Assembly (NCBI RefSeq): GCF_009755275.1
Contig: NZ_WQLA01000003.1
Location: 186,001 to 250,000, forward strand
Length of the DNA stretch: 64,000 nt
Direction of reading: 5' to 3'
DNA from: Mucilaginibacter aquatilis
GTDB taxonomy: Bacteria > Bacteroidota > Bacteroidia > Sphingobacteriales > Sphingobacteriaceae
Shown here: positions 46,647 through 53,777 of the stretch, piece after piece
Numbering within the stretch: the first letter of the stretch is position 1
Layout of the letters: every line of letters begins with the position of its first letter
Notes under the pieces: model-generated
What the model was told of the DNA's origin: nothing
Databases searched by the model: none
The model's input: the letters and a program-made list of their open reading frames with translations, nothing else
Program-made: the position numbers and the translations under genes

Positions 46647-47582
46647 ATGGAAAATTCAATCAGAGGTATTCATCACATTACAGCCATTGCCGGTAATGCA
46701 CAACGTAATTTTAACTTTTACAGTAAAGTATTAGGCTTACGCCTGGTTAAAAAAACGGTAAACTTTGACGATCCTCAAACCTACCATTTATATTATGGCG
46801 ATGAGCAGGGTACACCCGGCAGTATACTTACCTTTTTCCCGTGGGAAGGAATTGCAACGGGCAGGCGCGGCACCCGCCAGGCAACAGAGATAGGTTACTC
46901 AGTTCCTGTAAACAGCTTTGATTTCTGGATTAATCGTTTTGAGAAACACAACGTAGTGTACAACAAACCAGCAGAGAAATTTGGTGAGCAGTACCTTACG
47001 TTTTTAGATCCTGATGGATTGAAGCTTGAACTGATTGCATCAAAAACCGCTGATAGCCGTTTGCCTTGGGAAACAGAAGAGGTTACAGCCGACCATGCAA
47101 CCAAAGGGTTCCATAACATTACCATTACCACCAATAAAATGCAGCCAACAGCCGACATTTTGACTAACGTGTTTGGTTACAAACTTTTAGAACAGCATGT
47201 AAACCGTTTCCGTTTTGTGACTGATGCAGTTGAAAACGCTAACATAGTTGATTTGGTGGAGGTGCCGGGCGAACATGCCGGTCATGTTGCGGGCGGCTCA
47301 GTGCATCACGTTGCGTTTAGGGTGCAAAATGAAGAGGTATTGATGCAGTACCGTGAAAAAATTGAAGCGCTGGGTTTGCATATAACCGATAAAATTGATC
47401 GTAATTACTTCTACTCATTATACTTTCGTGAGCCGGGAGGTGTATTGTTTGAGATAGCTACTGATAACCCCGGCTTTAGTGTTGACGAACCGGTAAGCGA
47501 ATTAGGAATGCGCCTTAAGTTACCAGCACAATACGAAGAATACCGTGCAAGTTTAGAAACTACTTTACCTAAATTAGTATAA
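46647..47582 (+). CDS. mhqO: Ring-cleaving dioxygenase, MhqO-like (VOC fold)
   Basis: This 311-residue protein is a tandem glyoxalase/extradiol-type VOC protein that cleaves or detoxifies hydroquinone and quinone-like rings. Module one starts IRGIHHITAIAGNAQRNFNF with the metal His and continues GLRLVKKTVNFDDPQTYHLY. Module two contains GGSVHHVAFRVQNEEVL and YFREPGGVLFEIATDNPGF, giving the second His and the Glu. The alpha/beta-hydrolase gene follows 2 bases downstream, the same pairing as MhqO-MhqD in Bacillus. The substrate is inferred from family and pairing. Confidence 0.87.
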   Translation: MENSIRGIHHITAIAGNAQRNFNFYSKVLGLRLVKKTVNFDDPQTYHLYYGDEQGTPGSILTFFPWEGIATGRRGTRQATEIGYSVPVNSFDFWINRFEKHNVVYNKPAEKFGEQYLTFLDPDGLKLELIASKTADSRLPWETEEVTADHATKGFHNITITTNKMQPTADILTNVFGYKLLEQHVNRFRFVTDAVENANIVDLVEVPGEHAGHVAGGSVHHVAFRVQNEEVLMQYREKIEALGLHITDKIDRNYFYSLYFREPGGVLFEIATDNPGFSVDEPVSELGMRLKLPAQYEEYRASLETTLPKLV

Positions 47583-47584
47583 GC

Positions 47585-48208
47585 ATGTATAATCATCAGT
47601 TTGAATACAAAACAACTGGTGCCCCTGCTGCCGAAGCAAAAGGGGCACTGGTAATGTTGCACGGTCGTGGGAGTACCGCCACAAACATTATGAGCTTATC
47701 AAAAGAGCTTAGCGTTGCAAACCTTGCTATTTATGCCCCCCAGGCAGCTAACAATAGCTGGTACCCATACAGTTTTATGGCGCCTGATGAGCAAAACCAA
47801 CCTGCGCTTAACTCTGCCCTTGAAGTAATTGATCAATTGGTTGATCAAATAAAAAAGGATGGGTTCACTGAAGATAGGATATACTTTGCAGGCTTTTCAC
47901 AGGGTGCTTGCTTAACACTTGAATACATAACGCGTAATGCAAAAGTGTTTGGTGGTGCGGTGGCTTTTACCGGCGGCCTGATAGGCGAGCACATTAGGCA
48001 GGAAAATTACAACGGAGACTTTAACGGTACACCTGTACTTATTACAACCGGCAACCCTGACCCGCATGTGCCTTTAAGTCGTGTTAATGAAAGCGTAGAG
48101 ATAATAAGTAGGCTTGGCGCTAGGGTTACGCTTAAAGTTTACGAAGGTAGGCCACATACCATAAGCATGGATGAGGTTGAACTGGCTAACCAGTTAATAT
48201 TTGCCTGA
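47585..48208 (+). CDS. mhqD: Alpha/beta hydrolase, MhqD-like phospholipase/carboxylesterase
   Basis: This 207-residue serine hydrolase has the oxyanion strand GALVMLHGRGSTATNIM, the nucleophile elbow YFAGFSQGACLTLEY, the acid in TTGNPDPHVPLSRV and the histidine in YEGRPHTISMDEV, so the triad is complete. It is co-transcribed with the mhqO-like gene (2-base gap) and presumably processes ring-cleavage products. The exact substrate is unknown. Confidence 0.87.
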   Translation: MYNHQFEYKTTGAPAAEAKGALVMLHGRGSTATNIMSLSKELSVANLAIYAPQAANNSWYPYSFMAPDEQNQPALNSALEVIDQLVDQIKKDGFTEDRIYFAGFSQGACLTLEYITRNAKVFGGAVAFTGGLIGEHIRQENYNGDFNGTPVLITTGNPDPHVPLSRVNESVEIISRLGARVTLKVYEGRPHTISMDEVELANQLIFA

Positions 48209-48242
48209 TCAATCGTACATCAAATTTTATATTTATTACAAC

Positions 48243-48527
48243 ATGAGTTACGAAGATATTCAGTTAGTTAACAACGAGGCCATTCATAATTTTGAACTGG
48301 TAATAGAAGGGCACCGTGCCTTTATAGATTATAAGCAAAAGGGCGACAAAGTGTACCTGATTCATACTGAAGTGCCTGTTGAACTAAAAGGTAAAGGTGC
48401 TGCCGAGGCTATTGTTGAGAAGACGTTTGCTTACCTTGAAGAACATAAACTTAAGCTAGTACCCTTATGCACTTACGTGGGTCTTTACTTGAAGCGCCAC
48501 CCCGAGTGGAACAGACTTTTAGCTTAA
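48243..48527 (+). CDS. Small GNAT-type acetyltransferase (YjdJ/COG2388)
   Basis: This 94-residue minimal GNAT has ELVIEGHRAFIDYKQKGDKV, LIHTEVPVELKGKGAAEAIV (acetyl-CoA loop) and the closing VPLCTYVGLYLKRHPEW, a typical YjdJ ending. The ATG at 48243 is the start; an earlier TTG at 48201 overlaps the hydrolase gene and adds unrelated residues. It lies 34 bases after the mhqD-like gene and shares its direction. Confidence 0.85.
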   Translation: MSYEDIQLVNNEAIHNFELVIEGHRAFIDYKQKGDKVYLIHTEVPVELKGKGAAEAIVEKTFAYLEEHKLKLVPLCTYVGLYLKRHPEWNRLLA

Positions 48528-48554
48528 AGGGGGGCACTTGCTCATATCATCAAT

Positions 48555-48908
48555 ATGGAAAATTTCAAAGGTACGCGCGTTTATACGAACATACAGGGTG
48601 ACAGTTGTTTTGAAGACGTCTACTATCCCTTAACCGATGCCGGAGCGATTGGTTCCTTGTCTGAACGAATAGCCGTAAAGAACGTTATTTTGCGGAAGGT
48701 TCCCGCTGGCTATGATGACTTTCATAATGCTCCAGCTCGTCAGTTTGTTGTGCTGCTTGATGGTGGCGTTGAAATAGAAACATCCACCGGTGAGAAGCGA
48801 GCTTTTCATTCCGGAGAAATTTTACTAATGGAAGATGTTACCGGTAAAGGACACCGAAGCCGCAACCTGGAGGCAAAAGAACGTACCTCGTTATTTATTG
48901 AACTTTAG
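48555..48908 (+). CDS. Small cupin protein
   Basis: This single-domain cupin has 117 residues. DDFHNAPARQFVVLLDGGVE and SGEILLMEDVTGKGHRSRNL show the two cupin motifs, the second with a His that may bind metal. The enzyme or binding role is unknown. It lies 27 bases after the acetyltransferase gene and may be the last gene of the mhqO-led transcript. The 234 bases that follow contain no gene, no clear terminator and no clear promoter. Confidence 0.78.
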   Translation: MENFKGTRVYTNIQGDSCFEDVYYPLTDAGAIGSLSERIAVKNVILRKVPAGYDDFHNAPARQFVVLLDGGVEIETSTGEKRAFHSGEILLMEDVTGKGHRSRNLEAKERTSLFIEL

Positions 48909-49142
48909 AGTATCAACCTTAGATGTCAACTGTATTACGGCGCATGGCTTAAGCTAAAAGGTGCTACCAGTCGGTTAACACTGTGATGCTAATTTTAAGC
49001 ATAAAGTGTATTTACTAATCATAAAATAATTTTCAAATTCCTTTCACTCGTTAATTATAAATTAAATAATTCAAACCAGTATAGTAAATCAGTGTTAGAA
49101 CTTTAAAGAATAAATTTTACAAACCTTTAAAAGTTTATTTAC

Positions 49143-50294
49143 ATGCTTGCAATGAATTACAGAGGCCCGTATAGGGTCCGTGCCGAACAACGGCCAATGC
49201 CAGAAATATTACATCCGGAAGATGCCATTGTACGGGTAACACGTACTTGTATATGCGGATCTGACCTGCACCTCTATCATGGTTTTGTACCTGATACGCG
49301 TGTTGGTATGACTTTCGGGCATGAGTTTACAGGGGTTGTAGAGGAGGTTGGACCGGCAGTTCAGAATCTTAAAGTTGGCGACAATGTTTTGGTGCCGTTC
49401 AATATTGCCTGCGGTAGATGTAATTTTTGCAAGCAGGGTCTTTACGGCAATTGCCACGAATCAAATCCGCAAGCAACAGCGGTTGGCGGCATATTTGGTT
49501 ACTCGCACACGGCCGGTGGTTTTGATGGCGGACAGGCAGAATATGTAAGGGTGCCTTATGCAGATGTTGGCCCAACGGTTATACCGCCCGATATGGACCT
49601 GGATGATGCAGTAATGTTGACCGATGTGGTACCAACAGGATATCAGGCAGCCGAAATGGCTGGCATTAAACCAGGTGATACTGTGGTTGTATTTGGTGCC
49701 GGACCAATTGGTATAATGGCAGCCAGGTGCGCATGGTTCTTCGGGCCTTCGAGAGTGATTATCATCGATCATGTTGAGTATCGTTTAGAATTTGCCCGAA
49801 ATTATTCCAAGTGCGAAGCTTACAACTTCAAGTCGATTGGTGATCCGGTTGTGTTTTTAAAGAAAACCACCGATTGGTACGGTGCTGATGTTTGTATTGA
49901 TGCCGTAGGCTGTGAGGCAGAAGGTAATACCTTGCAAACACTTAGCGGGAGGGTGGCACTTATGCAAGCGGGTGCAGGTACTGCGTTGCAATGGGCAATC
50001 AATTCTGTTAAAAAAGGAGGCATTGTATCAGTAGTGGGTGTTTATGGTCCTCCGTTTAATTTAATACCAATAGGCAATGTTGTAAATAAGGGCATTACTC
50101 TTCGTGCTAACCAGGCATCAGTAAAGCGTTTACTGCCTAAGCTAATTGAACACGTACAGGCGGGCAGGCTAAAACCAAGCGAATTGATAACGCATCGTAT
50201 TCCGCTGGAAGAAGTAGCTGATGCTTATCGCTTGTTCTCTTCCAAGCTTGATAATTGTATAAAAACTGTTTTAATACCATCTGCTAAAGCATAG
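49143..50294 (+). CDS. Zinc-dependent alcohol dehydrogenase (MDR, formaldehyde-dehydrogenase-like)
   Basis: This 383-residue medium-chain dehydrogenase has the catalytic zinc ligands CICGSDLHLYHG and GHEFTGVVEEVG, the structural-zinc cysteines CGRCNFCKQGLYGNC and the NAD loop VVVFGAGPIGIMAARCAWFF. An insertion around the cofactor site (AVGCEAEGNTLQTLSGRVAL) resembles glutathione-independent formaldehyde dehydrogenases. The following gene starts 4 bases after its stop, so the pair is co-translated. Substrate remains undetermined. A second ATG at 49152 is possible. Confidence 0.87.
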   Translation: MLAMNYRGPYRVRAEQRPMPEILHPEDAIVRVTRTCICGSDLHLYHGFVPDTRVGMTFGHEFTGVVEEVGPAVQNLKVGDNVLVPFNIACGRCNFCKQGLYGNCHESNPQATAVGGIFGYSHTAGGFDGGQAEYVRVPYADVGPTVIPPDMDLDDAVMLTDVVPTGYQAAEMAGIKPGDTVVVFGAGPIGIMAARCAWFFGPSRVIIIDHVEYRLEFARNYSKCEAYNFKSIGDPVVFLKKTTDWYGADVCIDAVGCEAEGNTLQTLSGRVALMQAGAGTALQWAINSVKKGGIVSVVGVYGPPFNLIPIGNVVNKGITLRANQASVKRLLPKLIEHVQAGRLKPSELITHRIPLEEVADAYRLFSSKLDNCIKTVLIPSAKA

Positions 50295-50298
50295 ATCT

Positions 50299-50784
50299 AT
50301 GGCCAATAAAGATATTGATGTAAAAAGCATCCCGGGATATGGCATGGATGCCGATCCGGAAAACGAACCAACATACCCGATGAAGAACTACACAGGTGAC
50401 GATCATAACCGTATCAATTATGAGCGGGCCGCACAGCAACCACAAAACATTGAGGTGCTGTGTTCAAATGAGCGCCCTGTAATAACGGCTGTATTTGGCA
50501 CCTCTACGCCTCCGTCAGGTTTAAGTGGCATGATAAGGCGTTACGCCTTTAAACATAGCGAAGACAGATATCGTCACTGGCTGCCCCTTATTTTTGCTGA
50601 TCGTATAAACGTATATGAAGGCATCATTGCTGATTTAGCCAAAGGCTATATGCCCAACACATTTGCTGAGGGTGGCATTAAAATGGAATTGAAGTACAAT
50701 CCAAAAAAATATATAGCCAAAGGCTTGCTTTGTGCCGCCGTGGCGGTAGGGGTGGGTGCTTTGCTCCTAAAGAAAAGAAAGTAA
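50299..50784 (+). CDS. Unknown membrane-anchored protein paired with the dehydrogenase
   Basis: I do not recognise a named domain in these 161 residues. The N-terminus is polar (DIDVKSIPGYGMDADPENEP). A middle region, VITAVFGTSTPPSGLSGMIR then KHSEDRYRHWLPLIFADRIN, is probably folded and soluble. A single C-terminal membrane helix (GLLCAAVAVGVGALLL) ends in KKRK, a tail-anchored layout facing the cytosol. It begins 4 bases after the dehydrogenase gene and ends in a strong terminator, so the two form a unit. It may dock the dehydrogenase at the membrane, but this is only a guess from context. Confidence 0.7.
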   Translation: MANKDIDVKSIPGYGMDADPENEPTYPMKNYTGDDHNRINYERAAQQPQNIEVLCSNERPVITAVFGTSTPPSGLSGMIRRYAFKHSEDRYRHWLPLIFADRINVYEGIIADLAKGYMPNTFAEGGIKMELKYNPKKYIAKGLLCAAVAVGVGALLLKKRK

Positions 50785-50803
50785 ATCTTTCATTCATTCC
50801 AAC

Positions 50804-50834
50804 GCCCCGGTAAGTTTGCTTACCGGGGCTTTTT
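50804..50834 (+). terminator. Terminator after the dehydrogenase operon
   Basis: GCCCCGGTAAG / CTTACCGGGGC is a perfect 11-bp stem with a TTTG loop, followed by five T residues. Confidence 0.88.
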
Positions 50835-50950
50835 GTTTTGATATAGCTACTATGTTTAAGTATAAATTAAACATAATTAACATTTTACGAGCGGTAATAA
50901 GATGCTTTGTTTAAATTAGTAGGCGAAAAACCTACAGCATATCACAATAA

Positions 50951-51526
50951 ATGAAACTCAGCACAAAAAAGATAGCAATCCTTATAGAAAGTGATTTTTT
51001 TGAAAACGAGATTTTTTACTACCAATACCGGTTTGCTGAAGAGGGTGCCGATTTGCATTTCTTAACCCGCTTATGGGGGCAACCAAAACTCACATTCTAC
51101 GGTAAAGAATATAAAGCGCCTTTAGATTGTATTGAGAGTTTTGAAAGCATGACAGATGAGGAATTGAACTCGTTTGATGCCATCATAGTTCCATCGGGTT
51201 TTGTGGCCGACCGCCTTCGTTATACCGAAGACGTAGATCAACTACCACCAGCCACGCAGTTTTTAAAACGGGCGTTTGCCAATAAAAAAATTATCAAAGG
51301 CATAATTTGCCACGGTTTATGGCTTGTAGCACCCGCAACAGAACTTGTTATAGGACGTAAGCTGGTGTGCCATAATAACCTTATTGGAGATGCCAAAGCC
51401 TATGGTGCAGTTTACACCAATGAAGATGTAGTAATTGATAATGACCTTGTTACTGCACGTTCAGGTGGTCACGCACATTTATTTGCCAAAAAAATAATTC
51501 AACTTCTGTCAGGTGCTGAGGCATGA
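50951..51526 (+). CDS. DJ-1/PfpI family protein
   Basis: This 191-residue class-I amidotransferase-like protein has its nucleophile-elbow cysteine at C120 in IKGIICHGLWLVAPA, a preceding FDAIIVPSGFVADRLRY strand-loop and a conserved acidic ESDFFENEI near residue 13. LVTARSGGHAHLFAKKII is the typical C-terminal strand. Members act as glyoxalases, chaperones or peptidases, and the role here is not decided. It lies 36 bases before the AGE-fold gene, with no terminator between, and may be the first gene of the long downstream operon. Confidence 0.85.
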   Translation: MKLSTKKIAILIESDFFENEIFYYQYRFAEEGADLHFLTRLWGQPKLTFYGKEYKAPLDCIESFESMTDEELNSFDAIIVPSGFVADRLRYTEDVDQLPPATQFLKRAFANKKIIKGIICHGLWLVAPATELVIGRKLVCHNNLIGDAKAYGAVYTNEDVVIDNDLVTARSGGHAHLFAKKIIQLLSGAEA

Positions 51527-51562
51527 TTGTAATTTCCAATTTTAACCTGAAATACAAGGCGT

Positions 51563-53395
51563 ATGGATATTAACTTCACCTTTTCAGATACTATTGCCGG
51601 TTACGTAATTGATTTTAGTTTGCGCGAGCAATCGTTCAAACTAAAAACATCTGATGATCGTGAGTTTGTCATTCACCTTATGCCTAACACTTACGCACGT
51701 TTTGCACGTAATTTGGGCGAGCCCTATCAGGATGCAACCGAACAAATTAATCATCTGTTGGCCTTGCCGCGGCAAATGGTGTTTGCTTACGGTACTTTTT
51801 ATCCAGGAAATGGCGGCATGCTATTCCAGGCACAATGGTTAATTTTTCCGGGTAAAGGACCGAGTAACTATCGCCATGAAGAACCCGATTGGTGGATTAG
51901 GCAAGTTGAGTCTATAGGCCATAGCTATCTGAAATGGCAGTTCAATTATCCGCAAGAGCCTATCAATTATCGCCAATACCGCACATTTTTGCATTTAGGT
52001 GGCAGTAAGCACGGCGATTATTTGCAGGAAACAGATACAATTTCTCGTTTGGTGTATGGCTTTGCATCAGCTTATTTATTAACCGGCAAAGACGAGTTTT
52101 TGGAAGGAGCAGAGGCCGGTACAAACTACCTGCGCAAGCATATGCGTTTTTTTGACCAGGACGAAGATATCGTGTACTGGTATCATGGTATAAAGGTCGA
52201 TGGTGAAAAGGAAACTAAATTGCTTACATCTGAGTTTGGGGACGACTACGACTCCATACCCATGTATGAGCAAATTTATGCACTTGCCGGCCCTACGCAA
52301 ACTATGCGTATAACGGGCGATCAGCGTATTATGACGGATATTGAAAAGACTATCTCACTTTTTGAACGCTTTTATAAAGATGAGGCGCAGGAAGGTTACT
52401 TTTCACATATCGATCCTATAATGTTGAGTGCTCGTGATGAATCATTAGGTGCAAACAGGGCGCGTAAAAACTGGAATTCAATTGGTGATCATGCACCGGC
52501 TTATCTCATTAACCTTTACCTGGCCACAGGGGATTCTAAATATGCTGAGTTCTTAGAATATACATTTGATACTATCACGAGGTTCTTTCCTGATTACTTG
52601 AATAGCCCGTTTATACAGGAGCGGTTTAACGAGGATTGGAGTAAAGACCAGGTGTGGGGCTGGCAGCAAAACCGCGCGGTTGTAGGGCATAACCTTAAAA
52701 TTGCATGGAATTTGATGCGCATGCAATCGCTTAAGCCAAAAGTAGAATACCTTGATTTTGCCCGCAAAATAGCCGAAGAAATGCCGGATGTTGGCTGCGA
52801 CCGGCAACGTGGCGGCTGGTATGACGTGGTTGATCGCATTAAAAAGCCCGATGGCAAACATCACGAGTTTTCCTTTCATGATCGTAAGGCCTGGTGGCAG
52901 CAAGAGCAGGCAATTTTAGCCTACCTCATTATGCATGGCACTTTAAAAGATGATGAATACCTACGCTATGCACGGGAAGTTGCTGCCTTTTACAGCGCAT
53001 TTTTTTTGGATACAGATGACGGTGGGGTTTACTTCAATACTTTAGCCAACGGGTTGCCATATTTAGTTGGTAATGAAAGGTTTAAAGGCAGTCATTCTAT
53101 GAGTGGTTATCATAGCATGGAGCTGTGCTATCTGTCGGCTACTTACATTAACCTTCTCATTAAAAAGCAGCCTATGTTTATGTATTTCAAGCCTTATCCA
53201 AATTCATTTAAGGACAACATACTCAGGGTTTCACCCGATATTTTACCTGAGGGCAGTATTTGTATTGAAGCCTGTTTTATAAACGATGAACCTTACCATG
53301 ATTTTGATGCCAAAGGTCTTTTTGTAAACCTGCCTCAAACCGATAACCAGGTGCGCGTAAAGGTGAAGCTTGCGCCGGTAACATGGTTAGATTAA
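51563..53395 (+). CDS. AGE-fold (N-acylglucosamine 2-epimerase family) protein with N-terminal extension
   Basis: This 610-residue protein has a beta-rich N-terminal segment of about 130 residues followed by an (alpha/alpha)6 barrel (about 150-540) of the AGE superfamily. AVVGHNLKIAWNLMRMQ and RKAWWQQEQAILAYL resemble the paired His/Trp/Glu active-site helices of AGE and cellobiose 2-epimerases, and RQRGGWYDVVDR the next one. The C-terminal about 70 residues are beta-rich. There is no signal peptide. It is followed after 51 bases by STAS and glgX genes, which suggests a substrate among glucose oligomers, but epimerase, isomerase or hydrolase activity cannot be separated by eye. Confidence 0.72.
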   Translation: MDINFTFSDTIAGYVIDFSLREQSFKLKTSDDREFVIHLMPNTYARFARNLGEPYQDATEQINHLLALPRQMVFAYGTFYPGNGGMLFQAQWLIFPGKGPSNYRHEEPDWWIRQVESIGHSYLKWQFNYPQEPINYRQYRTFLHLGGSKHGDYLQETDTISRLVYGFASAYLLTGKDEFLEGAEAGTNYLRKHMRFFDQDEDIVYWYHGIKVDGEKETKLLTSEFGDDYDSIPMYEQIYALAGPTQTMRITGDQRIMTDIEKTISLFERFYKDEAQEGYFSHIDPIMLSARDESLGANRARKNWNSIGDHAPAYLINLYLATGDSKYAEFLEYTFDTITRFFPDYLNSPFIQERFNEDWSKDQVWGWQQNRAVVGHNLKIAWNLMRMQSLKPKVEYLDFARKIAEEMPDVGCDRQRGGWYDVVDRIKKPDGKHHEFSFHDRKAWWQQEQAILAYLIMHGTLKDDEYLRYAREVAAFYSAFFLDTDDGGVYFNTLANGLPYLVGNERFKGSHSMSGYHSMELCYLSATYINLLIKKQPMFMYFKPYPNSFKDNILRVSPDILPEGSICIEACFINDEPYHDFDAKGLFVNLPQTDNQVRVKVKLAPVTWLD

Positions 53396-53446
53396 ATATG
53401 ATTTGATAAGCCACAGCCTTAGGAATTTAGAAATGATAAATTTATA

Positions 53447-53776
53447 ATGAAAGTATCCGTAAAGGAAACCGAAACAGCAGTGATTGCCTCTATTGAAGGC
53501 AGTATTGACAGCAAAACTGCTCCCGATTTGCAGCAAAGTATATTACCGGTAGTGAACGACCGTAACCTCATGGTGCTTGATCTTACTGCTGTAAGCTTTG
53601 TATCCAGTGCGGGGTTACGGGTATTACTTATGGTTTACCGTCAGCTAAAAAGCAATAACGGTAAGGTTGTGCTGGTAGGTGTGTCTGAAGAAATAATGGA
53701 TGTGATGTTTATGACCGGCTTTATAACCTTTTTTGAAATTGCACCAACTCTTAAGGAAGCATTTGCAAATAATTAA
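53447..53776 (+). CDS. STAS-domain anti-sigma-factor antagonist (RsbV/SpoIIAA-like), first copy
   Basis: This is a 109-residue single STAS domain. MVLDLTAVSFVSSAGLRVLL places S54 at the position phosphorylated in SpoIIAA and RsbV, one residue after S53, which replaces the usual Asp. It should cycle between a phosphorylated and an unphosphorylated state under control of the RsbW-like kinase at 56259 and a phosphatase not seen in the window. One base separates its stop from glgX. No sigma factor gene is nearby. Confidence 0.88.
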   Translation: MKVSVKETETAVIASIEGSIDSKTAPDLQQSILPVVNDRNLMVLDLTAVSFVSSAGLRVLLMVYRQLKSNNGKVVLVGVSEEIMDVMFMTGFITFFEIAPTLKEAFANN

Positions 53777-53777
53777 T

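Noticed and set aside
48201..48242. TTG start for the acetyltransferase overlapping the hydrolase gene
   Set aside because: The ATG at 48243 gives the normal small-GNAT length.
49461..49772. Antisense open frame of 103 codons within the dehydrogenase gene
   Set aside because: It is a shadow of a strongly supported gene, with no family similarity or promoter.
53733..53777. Upstream TTG start extending glgX into the first STAS gene
   Set aside because: The added 15 residues have no similarity to GlgX, and an ATG at 53778 fits the family length and the 1-base gap.
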